A DNA stretch of 64,000 bases from Streptomyces solicavernae (GCF_029968095.1 NZ_JASCIR010000005.1:124001-188000); one strand, 5' to 3'. Shown: positions 45,546-55,423, counted from the stretch's first letter. The notes: generated from the letters alone by a model not told the origin. Program-made: numbers and translations.

Positions 45546-46927
45546 TTCGCCGCCTCCTCTTCCTGTACCTCGATCTCGGCGGCCTCGTTCACATCGGTGT
45601 CCGGGGCGTCGGGGGCCTGTTCCGGGGCGATCGGCTCGTAGACCAGCACCGCGCGGTTGTCGGGGCGAAGGCGCGCCTGGGCGACCTCCTTGACCTCGTC
45701 CGCGGTGACGGACAGGACCCGGCCGACCGCGGTGAGGGCGAGCTGCGGGTCCCCGAACAGGACCGCGTACTTGCAGAGTTCGTCCGCGCGGCCCGCGACC
45801 GTGCCGAGGCGGTCCAGCCACTCGCGCTCCAACTGGGCCTGGGCGCGCTCCATTTCCTCGTCCGTGGGGCCCTCTTCGGCGAACCGGGCCAGCTCCTCGT
45901 CGACGGCGGCCTCGATGTCGGGCACCTCCGCCTCGTGCGAGGTCTTCACGTCCAGCCAGCCGACCGACGGGGCACCGGACAGGCGCAGCATCCCGAACCC
46001 GGCCGTCACCGCCGTACGGTCGCGGCGGACCAGGCGGTTGTAGAGCCGCGAGGACTCGCCGCCGCCGAGGACGGTCAGGGCGACATCGGCCGCGTCGCAC
46101 GCGCGCGTGCCGTCGTGCGGCAGACGGTAGGCGGACATCAGCGCGCGGGAGGGCACCTCGGCCTCGACCAGCAGGCGCTTCTCCTCGCCGATGATGTCGG
46201 GCAGCGTGCCGTCGCGCGGGGGCCGCTTGCCGTCGTGCGCGGGGATCGAGCCGAAGTACTTCTCGATCCAGGCGAGCGTCTGCTCCGGGTCGATGTCGCC
46301 GACCACCGAGAGGACGGCATTGTTCGGTGCGTAGTACGTACGGAAGAACGCGCGGGCGTCCTCCAGGGTGGCGGCGTCGAGGTCCGCCATGGAGCCGATC
46401 GGCGTGTGGTGGTACGGGTGGCCCTCCGGGTACGCGAGCGCGAAGAGCTTCTCGAAAGCCGTGCCGTACGGAACGTTGTCGTACCGCTGGCGGCGCTCGT
46501 TCTTCACCACACTGCGCTGGTTTTCCATCGACTCGTCGTCGAGGACCGTCAGCAGCGAACCCATGCGGTCGGCCTCCAGCCAGAGGGCGAGCTCCAGCTG
46601 GTGGGCGGGCATCGTCTCGAAGTAGTTGGTCCGCTCGAAGCTGGTGGTGCCGTTGAGCGAGCCGCCGGCGCCCTGCACCAGCTCGAAGTGGCCGTTGTCC
46701 TTGACCTGCTTCGAGCCCTGGAACATCAGGTGCTCGAAGAGGTGGGCCAGGCCGGTACGGCCCTTGACCTCGTGGCGTGAGCCGACGTCGTACCACAGGC
46801 AGACCGCGGCGACCGGGGTCAGGTGGTCCTCGGAGAGCACCACGCGCAGGCCGTTGGCGAGGCGGTGCTCGGTCGCTGTCAGGCCGCCGGAGCCGGCCTC
46901 GGCCGTGGCCGTGTGACCCATGGGCAT
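45542..46927 (-). CDS. M16 zinc peptidase, active subunit
   Basis: 461 residues from the ATG at 46927, chosen for AAGGGA six bases upstream. The catalytic motif HLFEHLMFQG (HxxEH) lies near residue 60, and the third zinc ligand Glu about 75 residues later in ENQRSVVKNERR. A conserved N-terminal phrase reads LANGLRVVLSEDHLTPVAAV. No signal peptide, so it acts in the cytosol on peptides or mis-processed proteins. The open frame continues upstream into a Ser/Glu/Thr repeat, which is intergenic repeat DNA. Confidence 0.93.
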   Translation of the reverse strand: MPMGHTATAEAGSGGLTATEHRLANGLRVVLSEDHLTPVAAVCLWYDVGSRHEVKGRTGLAHLFEHLMFQGSKQVKDNGHFELVQGAGGSLNGTTSFERTNYFETMPAHQLELALWLEADRMGSLLTVLDDESMENQRSVVKNERRQRYDNVPYGTAFEKLFALAYPEGHPYHHTPIGSMADLDAATLEDARAFFRTYYAPNNAVLSVVGDIDPEQTLAWIEKYFGSIPAHDGKRPPRDGTLPDIIGEEKRLLVEAEVPSRALMSAYRLPHDGTRACDAADVALTVLGGGESSRLYNRLVRRDRTAVTAGFGMLRLSGAPSVGWLDVKTSHEAEVPDIEAAVDEELARFAEEGPTDEEMERAQAQLEREWLDRLGTVAGRADELCKYAVLFGDPQLALTAVGRVLSVTADEVKEVAQARLRPDNRAVLVYEPIAPEQAPDAPDTDVNEAAEIEVQEEEAAK

Positions 46928-47351
46928 GTAGATCCCTTCGATCGCGAGATGTCGTCCTTGACTGACCTGTCGGCGGCGGGCGGTGGCGGGCCGGATGAGG
47001 TCGGCCACGCGGTCGCCGGGGCAAGTGCTGTCACTGTATGCAAGCGTGCGGACATCTGGCGAAGTTCCCGTCCCGACTCTGCTCTCAGCGATCTCCGATG
47101 ACGTTTCGGCGGTCTCCGGTGACGTTTCGGCGGTCTCCGATGGCGTTTCGGGGATCTTCGGCGGTCTTCGCTGGTCTTCAGGGGGCTTCACCGGTCTTCA
47201 GGGGCTTCGGCGGTCTTCCGCGGTCCCGTGAACGTGCCAGGAACGGGGATTGGACGGGTCGCGGTCCGCGTTGTCAGTGGCGCGGTCCACAATGGTCGGC
47301 GTCAGAACTGGAGATTGCCCCGCACAGGAACGTGAAGGAGCCGCAGCAGCG
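46928..47351. other. Divergent region between the M16 operon and parC, with degenerate repeats
   Basis: 424 bases without a gene. From about 47090 to 47220 it is made of near-repeats of GACGTTTCGGCGGTCTCCG and shorter CTTCGGCGGTCTTC phrases, of about 21 bases each. Promoters for both directions must lie here; none was assigned. Confidence 0.6.
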
Positions 47352-49805
47352 ATGGCCCGCCGCAGCACGAAGACCCCGCCGCCCGACGACGCGTACGAGG
47401 AGAAGATCCTCGACATCGACGTCGTCGACGAGATGCAGGGCTCCTTCCTTGAGTACGCGTATTCGGTCATCTACTCCCGGGCCCTGCCGGACGCCCGGGA
47501 CGGACTGAAGCCGGTGCAGCGCCGCATCGTCTACCAGATGAACGAGATGGGCCTGCGCCCCGACCGCGGCTTCGTGAAGTGCGCCCGCGTCGTCGGCGAG
47601 GTCATGGGTAAGTTGCACCCGCACGGCGACGCGTCGATCTACGACGCGATGGTCCGCATGGCGCAGCCCTTCTCCATGCGCGTGCCGCTGGTCGACGGCC
47701 ACGGCAACTTCGGCTCGCTCGGCAACGACGACCCGCCGGCCGCGATGCGGTACACCGAGGCACGGATGGCCACGGCCACCTCGCTGATGACGGAGTCGAT
47801 CGACGAGGACACGGTCGACTTCACGCCGAACTACGACGGCCAGGAGCACGAGCCGGTCGCGCTGCCCGCGGCGTACCCGAACCTGCTGGTCAACGGCTCG
47901 TCCGGGATCGCCGTCGGCATGGCCACGAACATGGCGCCGCACAACCTCGGCGAGGTGATCGCGGCCGCCCGCCACCTGGTCAGGCACCCGGGCGCCGACC
48001 TTGAGACGCTGATGAAGTACATCCCGGGGCCCGACCTGCCCACGGGCGGCCGCATCGTCGGCCTCTCCGGCGTCCGGGACGCGTACGAGACGGGCCGCGG
48101 CACCTTCAAGATCCGCGCGACGGCCACCGTGGAGAACGTGACGCCGCGCCGCAAGGGCCTGGTCGTCACCGAACTCCCCTTCACCGTCGGCCCCGAGAAG
48201 GTCATCTCCAAGATCAAGGACCTGGTCGGCAGCAAGAAGCTGCAGGGCATCGCCGACGTCAAGGACCTCACCGACCGCAACCACGGCCTGCGCCTGGTCA
48301 TCGAGATCAAGAACGGCTTCATCCCGGAGGCCGTCCTGGAGCAGCTCTACAAACTGACGCCGATGGAGGAGTCCTTCGGCATCAACAACGTCGCACTGGT
48401 GGACGGCCAGCCGCTCACGCTCGGCCTGAAGGAGCTCCTGGAGGTCTATCTCGACCACCGGTTCGACGTCGTACGCCGCCGCAGCGAGTTCCGCCGCGGC
48501 AAGAAGCGCGACCGCCTGCACCTGGTCGAGGGCCTGCTCGTCGCGCTGCTCGACATCGACGAGGTGATCCGCCTCATCCGCTCCAGCGAGAACTCCGCGC
48601 AGGCCAAGGAGCGACTGATGGAGCGCTTCTCGCTGAGCGACATCCAGACGCAGTACATCCTGGACACCCCGCTGCGCCGCCTCACCAAGTACGACCGCAT
48701 CGAGCTGGAGTCGGAGCGGGACAAGCTCAAGGCCGAGATCGAGGAGCTGACCCGCATCCTGGAGTCGGACGCGGAGCTTCGGAAGCTGGTCTCGTCCGAA
48801 CTGGCCGCGGTGGCCAAGAAGTTCGGCACCGACCGGCGCACGGTCCTGCTTGAGTCCTCCGGCACCCCGGCCACGGCGGTGCCCCTTGAGGTCGCCGACG
48901 ACCCGTGCCGCGTACTGCTCTCGTCGACGGGCCTGCTCGCGCGTACGGCCACCGGCGAGGTTCCCTTCGACGCCGAGGCCAAGCGCGCCAAGCACGACGT
49001 GATCGTCTCGGCGGTGCCGGCCACGCAGCGGGGCGAGGTCGGCGCGGTGATCTCCTCGGGCCGGCTGCTGCGGCTGAACGTCATCGACCTGCCGCAGCTC
49101 CCGGAGACGGTGGCCGCGCCCAGCCTCTCGGGCGGGGCGCCGGTAGCGGAGTTCCTGAACCTGGAGGCGGGCGAGGAGCTGGTCTGCCTGATGACGCTCG
49201 ACGAGTCCTCGCCGGGCCTCGCGCTCGGCACGGCGCAGGGCGTGGTGAAGAGAGTCGTGCCCGACTACCCCTCCCACAAGGACGAGTTGGAGGTCATCAC
49301 CCTCAAGGACGGGGACCGGATCGTCGGCGCGGCCGAGCTGCGCACCGGCGAGGAGGACCTGGTCTTCATCACGGACGACGGGCAGCTGTTGCGGTACCAG
49401 GCCTCGCAGGTCCGCCCGCAGGGCCGGCCCGCGGGCGGTATGGCGGGCGTCAAGCTGGCGCAGGGCGCGAAGGTGATCTCGTTCAACGCGGTGGACCCGG
49501 CGGTGGACGCCATGGTGTTCACGGTGGCGGGCTCGCGCGGCACGCTGGACGACTCGGTGCAGACCACGGCGAAGATCACGCCGTTCGACCAGTACCCGCG
49601 CAAGGGCCGGGCCACCGGCGGTGTGCGGTGCCAGCGGTTCCTGAAGGGCGAGGACTGCCTGTCGTTCGCCTGGGCCGGTGCGGTGCCCGCGCGTGCGGCG
49701 CAGCGCAACGGCACACCGGCGGAGCTGCCGGAGGTCGACCCGCGCCGCGACGGCTCGGGCGTCTCCCTGGCCAAGCCGGTGGCGGCGGTCTCGGGGCCGG
49801 TGTAG
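47352..49805 (+). CDS. parC: DNA topoisomerase IV subunit A (GyrA/ParC family)
   Basis: 817 residues from the ATG at 47352. Breakage-reunion domain: catalytic Tyr134 in [31 protein letters not shown], long coiled arm ([30 protein letters not shown]), then a six-bladed beta-pinwheel. The GyrA-box of true gyrase (QRRGGKG-type) is not seen, and the partner GyrB-type gene lies at 58072-60192, so ParC is the better name. It relaxes and decatenates chromosomes at segregation. Residue 94 is Ala where E. coli GyrA has Ser83, as in mycobacteria. It faces cobW-type gene end to end with two bases between stops. Confidence 0.92.
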   Translation: MARRSTKTPPPDDAYEEKILDIDVVDEMQGSFLEYAYSVIYSRALPDARDGLKPVQRRIVYQMNEMGLRPDRGFVKCARVVGEVMGKLHPHGDASIYDAMVRMAQPFSMRVPLVDGHGNFGSLGNDDPPAAMRYTEARMATATSLMTESIDEDTVDFTPNYDGQEHEPVALPAAYPNLLVNGSSGIAVGMATNMAPHNLGEVIAAARHLVRHPGADLETLMKYIPGPDLPTGGRIVGLSGVRDAYETGRGTFKIRATATVENVTPRRKGLVVTELPFTVGPEKVISKIKDLVGSKKLQGIADVKDLTDRNHGLRLVIEIKNGFIPEAVLEQLYKLTPMEESFGINNVALVDGQPLTLGLKELLEVYLDHRFDVVRRRSEFRRGKKRDRLHLVEGLLVALLDIDEVIRLIRSSENSAQAKERLMERFSLSDIQTQYILDTPLRRLTKYDRIELESERDKLKAEIEELTRILESDAELRKLVSSELAAVAKKFGTDRRTVLLESSGTPATAVPLEVADDPCRVLLSSTGLLARTATGEVPFDAEAKRAKHDVIVSAVPATQRGEVGAVISSGRLLRLNVIDLPQLPETVAAPSLSGGAPVAEFLNLEAGEELVCLMTLDESSPGLALGTAQGVVKRVVPDYPSHKDELEVITLKDGDRIVGAAELRTGEEDLVFITDDGQLLRYQASQVRPQGRPAGGMAGVKLAQGAKVISFNAVDPAVDAMVFTVAGSRGTLDDSVQTTAKITPFDQYPRKGRATGGVRCQRFLKGEDCLSFAWAGAVPARAAQRNGTPAELPEVDPRRDGSGVSLAKPVAAVSGPV

Positions 49806-49807
49806 GG

Positions 49808-50908
49808 CTAGTCGGCGGGCTCGGGCTCCGGACTTCCGGTCCGGGGCTCGGGGTCGCGTTCGTCCACGTACCGCAGGACGCCCCACATGACCTCTTCGAG
49901 GCCGGCGTCCTGCGACGCCGCGTCCCGGCAGTCCTTGAGGGCGGTGTGCAGGGCGGCGCCGTCGACTCCGGAGCCGATGAGGACGAGCTGCGTGCCGCGC
50001 TCGGCGTCGCGGGGCCAGGGCTCCGGGTAGAAGCGCAGGAAGCGGCCGACGGCGTGCAGGGTGTAGCGGTTACGCGGGTCGTAGGGGCCGAAGTCGACAA
50101 ATCCCTTGATCCGGTAGAGCCCTTCGGGCCGTTGGTCGAGGAAGTCGAGCAGGCGGCGGGGGTGCAGGGCGACGTCGGAGGCGAAGGAGACGCTGTCGTA
50201 GGCGGCGTGCAGGTGGGCGTGGCGGTGCTCCCCGTGGAGGCCGTCCTCATGGGGCAGGCCGTCCTCGTCGGGCAGGTCGTCGAAGGACAGCTGCCCGAAG
50301 CGCTCACCCTTCGGCTTACCGTCGAAGAGCAGCTCCGGGTCGATCCGGCCGTACGTCGACTCGACCACCGCCGCCCCGTCCGCGAACCCGTCGACGCGCG
50401 CCCGCAACCGCCGCAGGGCGTCCGCCTCGACCCGGTCGGTCTTGTTGAGGACGACGAGGTCGGCGAGCGCGAGATGACGCTCGATCTCGGGGTGCTGCTG
50501 CCGGGTGGCGTCGAACTCGGCCGCGTCGACGACCTCGACGAGTCCGCCGTACACGATGTTCGGGTTGTCGCTGGCGAGCAGCATCCGTACGAGTTCCTGC
50601 GGCTCGGCGAGGCCGCTCGCCTCGATGACGATCACGTCGAGGCCGACGGAGGGGCGGGTCAACTTCTCCAGGTACGCGTCAAGTTCACTGCCGTCGACCG
50701 CGCAGCACAGACAGCCGTTGCCGAGCGAGACGGTCGAACCCACCTGCCCGGCGACCGACATCGCGTCGATCTCGATGGCCCCGAAGTCGTTGACGACGAC
50801 GCCGATGCGGTTGCCGCCGCTCTGCCTCAGGAGCTGGTTGAGGAGGGTCGTCTTCCCGGACCCCAGAAACCCGGCGAGTACGACGACGGGGATCTGCCTC
50901 TTGCCCAC
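49808..50908 (-). CDS. COG0523 (CobW/P47K) GTPase, putative metallochaperone
   Basis: 366 residues from the GTG at 50908, behind AAAGG. G1 loop GFLGSGKTT (13-21); metal-binding GCLCCAV (65-71), the CxCC signature; Walker B VIVIEASGLAEP; NKTD for guanine. A His-rich patch follows (HGEHRHAHLHAAYD, near 240-250), then the C-terminal CobW_C domain (RIKGFVDFG). The family inserts zinc, cobalt or iron into client proteins; the His patch favours zinc. No Zur-like box was identified upstream by eye. Client unknown. Confidence 0.9.
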   Translation of the reverse strand: MGKRQIPVVVLAGFLGSGKTTLLNQLLRQSGGNRIGVVVNDFGAIEIDAMSVAGQVGSTVSLGNGCLCCAVDGSELDAYLEKLTRPSVGLDVIVIEASGLAEPQELVRMLLASDNPNIVYGGLVEVVDAAEFDATRQQHPEIERHLALADLVVLNKTDRVEADALRRLRARVDGFADGAAVVESTYGRIDPELLFDGKPKGERFGQLSFDDLPDEDGLPHEDGLHGEHRHAHLHAAYDSVSFASDVALHPRRLLDFLDQRPEGLYRIKGFVDFGPYDPRNRYTLHAVGRFLRFYPEPWPRDAERGTQLVLIGSGVDGAALHTALKDCRDAASQDAGLEEVMWGVLRYVDERDPEPRTGSPEPEPAD

Positions 50909-51276
50909 ACTGCACCTTTCGTACGGAACTGCCCGGCCCCTGCCGAACACCGGCATGGACTCCGGCCAGGATAAGCGCGCCCCCTGGCACGCCCCTCAGT
51001 GCGCTCCCGGGCGGCACAGCAGTCATGGTCGGGCGTTCCGGGGCGCGATGTGAACGATTGCCATCGGCGCAGGCGGGCACGCATGGAGAACGGCGCCGAC
51101 TCCTTGCGTCCCAGTGGGTGTCAGAGGCCTCTCCAGAAGGGCCCCACTCACCCAGCCCGCAGACCTGAGCAGGGCCCGGCCTACCGGAAAATACCTGGCC
51201 CACTTGGCCACATGAGTCTGCAGCACCGCACTCGGAAGACGCGTTGCAAGTGTCCGGCCCTCACCCTTCTCGGCAT
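50909..51276. other. Gene-free stretch upstream of the COG0523 gene
   Basis: No convincing gene. It separates the metallochaperone gene from the decayed LacI fragment and should contain the metallochaperone promoter. No clear operator was found. Confidence 0.45.
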
Positions 51277-51605
51277 CTGCCCGATCGACCTCAGTACGAC
51301 CAACTCCGGCTCGAACACCAACTCTTCAGTAGGGACCGTACCCCCGGCGAATTGCAGCGCGAGCAGTTCGACCGCCGCACGGCGCATCACCTCGCCTCAC
51401 CCCTGCACGTCCAGGGAGAACAGCGCGCCCCACGTCCTCGACCAGCAACCGGCAACCGGCCGCCTCGGACACGCCCCCTTGGTCTGTGTGCACAGGACCG
51501 GGGTGCGGCCCTGCTGGGCGATGCGCCGCCGATGGCCTCGGTGAACGCCAGGAAGATCGGGTTCTGCGACTCCGGCAGCACCAGACCGACGAGCCGGGCG
51601 AACAC
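51277..51605 (-). pseudogene. Decayed LacI-family regulator
   Basis: Pieces of a LacI ligand-binding domain appear in three successive leftward frames: RLVGLVLPESQNPIFLAFTE (start of the sugar-binding domain, 51590-51524), AQQGRTPVLCTQTKG in the next frame, and finally AVELLALQFAGGTVPTEELV followed by EPELVVLRSIGQ (C-terminus, 51385-51277). The usual 270-residue domain is squeezed into about 110 codons, so there is an internal deletion as well as frameshifts. The DNA-binding headpiece (TxxDVAxxAGVS) is missing. It cannot work as a repressor. Confidence 0.75.
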
Positions 51606-51711
51606 CTTGCTCCTCGCCCACCACAGAGTTGCCCGCCGGCCTCCCTCGCGCGCCGCCTCCCCGCCCCGTCACCACCACCGCCGCGACCGCCGCCCCCGCC
51701 GCCCGCACACG

Positions 51712-51730
51712 TCAGGCTAGGCTCACCTAC
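51712..51730 (+). promoter_or_regulatory. DmdR1/IdeR-type iron box
   Basis: TCAGGCTAGGCTCACCTAC matches the Streptomyces iron box TTAGGTTAGGCTCACCTAA at 16 of 19 positions. It ends at the base before the GTG of the sucrase/ferredoxin-like gene, so the bound repressor would cover the transcription start of a leaderless or very short-leader mRNA. Expected: repression when Fe2+ is plentiful. Confidence 0.75.
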
Positions 51731-52936
51731 GTGAGTACGTGCGCCACCACCTCGCAAGACCTGGACGAACCCCTCGCCGGCACCGCCGCAACCGCGCGGA
51801 CCTGGCTGCTCCTCGAACAGCCCGGGCCCTGGGGCGCCAAGGCCCTCACCTCCAGCCACCTGGACCCGGAACTCGGCCGCGCCCTCGAAGCCGCCGCCGA
51901 GGGCACCGGCGTACGCATCGCCCTGATCCGCCGCACCGGCCGCCACGCGGACTGCCACACCGCGGCCCGGCGCCATGTGTACGCGGCACATGTCGACCCC
52001 CGCTCCCCCAGCACCTGGCTGCACAGCGCGGTCATCGACGACCCGGCGCGGCTCCTGCAGCTGGACTTCGCCGCGCTCGGCAAGGGCGACCACCACAGCC
52101 TCGGCCAGGCCCTCGGCGCCGCCCCGCACACCGGCGCGCCCCTCGCCCTCGTCTGCACCAACGGCAAGCGGGACCGCTGCTGCGCCCTGCTGGGCCGCCC
52201 GCTCGCCGCCGAGCTGACCGCCGCGGGCGAGCCCGGCGCCTGGGAGGTCACCCACCTCGGCGGCCACCGCTTCTCGCCCACGCTGCTTGTGCTGCCCTAC
52301 GGCTACGCGTATGGGCGGGCAGGCGCGGGCGAGGTGCGCCGGGTGCTGGCGGCGGCGGCCGAGGGGCGGGTCGTCGTGGACGGGTGCCGGGGCGGCTCCG
52401 CCTGGGAGCGGCCGGGGCAGGCGGCGGAGCTTGCGGTACGCCGGGCGAGCGGTGAGGACCGGGCGGGGGTGCTGTCGGTCGTCCGTACCGAAGACCCCGG
52501 TGACGACGGCCTTACGGCGGACGCCGCGCCGCGTTGGGATGTGGTCGTGGCACATGGGGACGGGCGCCGGTGGCGCGTCACGGTCGCCCAGGGCACCGCG
52601 CTGCCGCCGCGTCCGGAGAGCTGCGGCGCCGCGCTCGGCACCCCGGCCCGGATGGACGTGATCGCGGTACGGGCCGAGGCCACGCCGGGCCCGCCCGTCC
52701 CCTTCGCGCCCGAAACCGGCACCCCGGCCACCGACGGCCACCCCGACAGCCATGCGGACAGCGACAGCCATGCGGGCAGCCACCCCGACAGCCACCCCGA
52801 CAGCCACGCGGACAGGGACAGCCGCGCAGACACCCACGCCGTCACCCCGGACTCCGTCACCCCAGCCGCCCTCACCCCAGACTCCGACGGCCCAGCCGCC
52901 GACGGCCCCGCTGTCCGTGACCCGGACCGGCTTTGA
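51731..52936 (+). CDS. Sucrase/ferredoxin-like (thioredoxin-fold) protein, iron-regulated
   Basis: 401 residues from the GTG at 51731. The Suc_Fer-like fold shows as TWLLLEQPGPWGAKAL at the N-terminus, then LALVCTNGKRDRCCALLGRP (paired cysteines for a [2Fe-2S] site) and EVTHLGGHRFSPTLLVLPYG. A third Cys lies in VDGCRGGSAW. The tail from about 325 is low-complexity, with alternating Asp, Ser and His (for example HPDSHADSDSHAGSHPDSH) built from short DNA repeats. Together with the iron box at the start, this suggests a role in iron handling, perhaps electron transfer to ferric siderophores; that is inference. The next gene is read in the same direction. Confidence 0.82.
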   Translation: MSTCATTSQDLDEPLAGTAATARTWLLLEQPGPWGAKALTSSHLDPELGRALEAAAEGTGVRIALIRRTGRHADCHTAARRHVYAAHVDPRSPSTWLHSAVIDDPARLLQLDFAALGKGDHHSLGQALGAAPHTGAPLALVCTNGKRDRCCALLGRPLAAELTAAGEPGAWEVTHLGGHRFSPTLLVLPYGYAYGRAGAGEVRRVLAAAAEGRVVVDGCRGGSAWERPGQAAELAVRRASGEDRAGVLSVVRTEDPGDDGLTADAAPRWDVVVAHGDGRRWRVTVAQGTALPPRPESCGAALGTPARMDVIAVRAEATPGPPVPFAPETGTPATDGHPDSHADSDSHAGSHPDSHPDSHADRDSRADTHAVTPDSVTPAALTPDSDGPAADGPAVRDPDRL

Positions 52937-53016
52937 CCGCCGACCCGCCCCACGCCGTACCGTTTCTCCATGAACGCAGCACTCCCCCCGGGCCCCGGCC
53001 TGAAGGCACCGTCACC

Positions 53017-54645
53017 GTGAGCGGTGGGCGCAGGATGCGCATCGGCCTGCCCCGACGGGTCTTCTCGCAGGTGCTCGTGATGCAGCTGGCGATCGCCGCC
53101 GGGGTCGCGGTGCTCGCCACCGGCCTGTTCCTGGCGCCGCTGAGCGATCAGCTCGACGACCAGGCGATGCGCCGCGCCCTCGCCATCGCGCAGACCACCG
53201 CGGCACAGCCGCAGGTCGCCGAGGACCTGACCGGCACCCGGCCGAGCCCGAGCGGGCCGGTACAGGCCGAGGCGGAGCGGATCCGCGAGGCGACCGGCGC
53301 CGAGTACATCGTGATCATGAACGAGCGCGGCGTGCGCTGGTCGCACGCCAACCCCGCCGAGATCGGCAGGCTCGTCTCCACCGACCCCAGCGAGGCGCTC
53401 GCCGGCCACGAGGTCATGGAGATCGACGACGGCACCCTCGGCCGTTCCGCCCGCGGCAAGGTCCCGCTGCGCGCGGACGGGGAGATCGTCGGCGCGGTCT
53501 CGGTCGGCATCGAGTACGACAGCGTCCGCGACCGGCTCATCTCCTCCATCCCCGGGCTCTTCGCGTACGCGGGCGGGGCCCTGGCCGTCGGGGCGCTCGC
53601 CGCCTATCTGATCTCGCGCCGAGTGCAGAAGCAGACCCGTGACCTGGCCTTCTCGGATATCTCGGCGCTGCTTGCGGAGCGCGAGGCGATGCTGCACGGC
53701 ATCCGTGAGGGTGTCGTCGCGCTCGGCCGGAACGGCCGCATCCGGCTGCTCAACGACGAGGCGCAGCGGCTGCTCACGCTCGGCCCCGAGGCCATCGGCC
53801 GGCCGCTGGACGAGGCGCTCGGCGACGGCCGGACCACCGATGTGCTCGCCGGCCGGGTCACCGGAACCGATCTCCTCACGGTGCGGGGCCAGCGTGTCCT
53901 GGTCGCCAACCGCATGCCCACCGACGACGGCGGCGCCGTGGCCACCCTCCGCGACCGCACCGAACTGGAGCGCCTCGGCCGCGAGCTGGACTCCACGCGC
54001 GGCCTGATCGACGCCCTGCGCGCCAAGGACCACGAGCACGCCAACCATCTGCACACCCTGCTCGGCCTGCTCGAACTTGAGATGTACGACGACGCCGTGG
54101 AGTTCGTCGGCGAGACCGTCGGCTCGCACCGGGCCACCGCCGAGCAGGTCACGGAGAAGCTGCACGATCCGCTGCTCGCGGCGCTCCTGGTCGGCAAGGT
54201 CGCCGTCGCCGCGGAGCGCGGGGTCTCGCTGCGGATCTCGGACGACACCCGGCTGCCGGACCGGCTGATCGACCCGCAGGGCCTGGTGACGATCGCGGGC
54301 AACCTCGTCGACAACGCCCTGGACGCGGCGGTCGGCAGCCGGGCCCCGCGCGTGGAGGTCGCGCTGCGCGCCGAGGGCCGCTCGGTGCAGCTGCGGGTAC
54401 GGGACTCGGGGGGCGGAGTGGCGCAGGAACAGCGGGAGTTGATCTTCACCGAGGGCTGGTCGACGAAGGAACCGCCCGCCCACGGCAAGCGCGGCATCGG
54501 CCTCGCCCTGGTGCGCCGCCTCGCCGAACGCCAGGGCGGCAGCGCTTACGTGGGCGAAGCCCCGGACGGCGGCGCGGAGTTCACCGTCGTCCTGCCGGAG
54601 GCCCTCACCGAAACCGACCTCGCGCACGCGGAGGAACGCCCATGA
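53017..54645 (+). CDS. DcuS/CitA-type sensor histidine kinase
   Basis: 542 residues from the GTG at 53017; alternatives are an ATG at 53035 and an upstream TTG. TM1 about 15-35; extracytoplasmic PAS-like sensor (about 40-170: YIVIMNERGVRWSHANPAEI, GKVPLRADGEIVGAVSVGI); TM2 about 180-200; cytoplasmic PAS (EAMLHGIREGVVALGRNG). The H-box is AKDHEHANHLHTLLGLLEL, of the HExxN type. HATPase follows with IAGNLVDNALDAAVG and GIGLALVRRLAERQGG. The group senses C4-dicarboxylates or citrate. The stop overlaps the response-regulator ATG (ATGA). Confidence 0.9.
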   Translation: MSGGRRMRIGLPRRVFSQVLVMQLAIAAGVAVLATGLFLAPLSDQLDDQAMRRALAIAQTTAAQPQVAEDLTGTRPSPSGPVQAEAERIREATGAEYIVIMNERGVRWSHANPAEIGRLVSTDPSEALAGHEVMEIDDGTLGRSARGKVPLRADGEIVGAVSVGIEYDSVRDRLISSIPGLFAYAGGALAVGALAAYLISRRVQKQTRDLAFSDISALLAEREAMLHGIREGVVALGRNGRIRLLNDEAQRLLTLGPEAIGRPLDEALGDGRTTDVLAGRVTGTDLLTVRGQRVLVANRMPTDDGGAVATLRDRTELERLGRELDSTRGLIDALRAKDHEHANHLHTLLGLLELEMYDDAVEFVGETVGSHRATAEQVTEKLHDPLLAALLVGKVAVAAERGVSLRISDDTRLPDRLIDPQGLVTIAGNLVDNALDAAVGSRAPRVEVALRAEGRSVQLRVRDSGGGVAQEQRELIFTEGWSTKEPPAHGKRGIGLALVRRLAERQGGSAYVGEAPDGGAEFTVVLPEALTETDLAHAEERP

Positions 54646-55361
54646 GCGGCAGCGGCGGCATCAACGTACTGGTGGTCGACGACGACGTGCGCGTGGCCGG
54701 GGTGAACGCCGCCTACGTCGCGAAGGTCCCGGGATTCCACGTCGCGGGCCAGGCGCACACCGGGGGCGATGCGCTGCGCCTGGTCGAGGAGTCGGCGTCC
54801 GGCGGCACGGCGATCGACCTGGTGCTGCTCGACCACTACCTGCCGGACCGCACCGGCCTTGAGTTCGTACGGCTGCTGCGCGAGCGCGGCCACCAGACCG
54901 ACGTGATCATGGTGACCGCGGCGCGCGACGTGGCCACCGTCCAGGCGGCGATGCGGCATGGCGCGCTGCAGTACCTGGTCAAGCCGTTCACGTTCGCCGG
55001 CCTGCGCGCGAAGTTGGAGGCGTACGCGGGGCTGCGGCGCACCCTCGACAGCGGCGGCGAGGCCGAACAGGCCGAGGTGGACCGGATCTTCGGCGCCCTC
55101 TCGGCCACGCCCGAGCCCGAACTCCCGAAGGGCCATTCGCCGAGCACGGCGGAGCTGGTCCGGCGGGCGATGATGGCAGCCGAGGGCCCGCTCTCCGCCC
55201 AGGAACTCGCGGACCGCACGGGCCTGAGCCGTCAGACCGCCCAGCGCTACCTCAAGCTCCTGGAACGCTCGGGCCGCGTCCGCCTCTCCCTCAAGTACGG
55301 GGACACGGGGAGGCCGGAACACCGGTACGCGTGGGCGAGGTCGGGCAGCTCGGGGGACTGA
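54642..55361 (+). CDS. DcuR/CitB-type response regulator
   Basis: 239 residues. Receiver with VVDDDVRVA, phospho-acceptor in LVLLDHYLPDRTGLEF and Lys in YLVKPFTFAGL. The C-terminal part has a helix-turn-helix (SAQELADRTGLSRQTAQRYLKLLERSGRV), as in CitB/DcuR regulators. It shares four bases with the kinase gene. The obvious target in reach is the convergent symporter operon (55511-57789), although no binding site was identified. Confidence 0.9.
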   Translation: MSGSGGINVLVVDDDVRVAGVNAAYVAKVPGFHVAGQAHTGGDALRLVEESASGGTAIDLVLLDHYLPDRTGLEFVRLLRERGHQTDVIMVTAARDVATVQAAMRHGALQYLVKPFTFAGLRAKLEAYAGLRRTLDSGGEAEQAEVDRIFGALSATPEPELPKGHSPSTAELVRRAMMAAEGPLSAQELADRTGLSRQTAQRYLKLLERSGRVRLSLKYGDTGRPEHRYAWARSGSSGD

Positions 55362-55423
55362 CACCCGGCCGACACCCGGCACTCGGCACTCCGAACCCGG
55401 CACTCGGCTCCCGGCACCCGGCT

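Noticed and set aside
46928..47191. N-terminal extension of the active M16 peptidase
   Set aside because: The extra residues come from intergenic repeats, and the ATG at 46927 has a good ribosome site.
47352..49805. GyrA instead of ParC
   Set aside because: No GyrA-box was found and no gyrB lies next to it; the ParE-type gene is in the same region. Certainty is limited without alignment.
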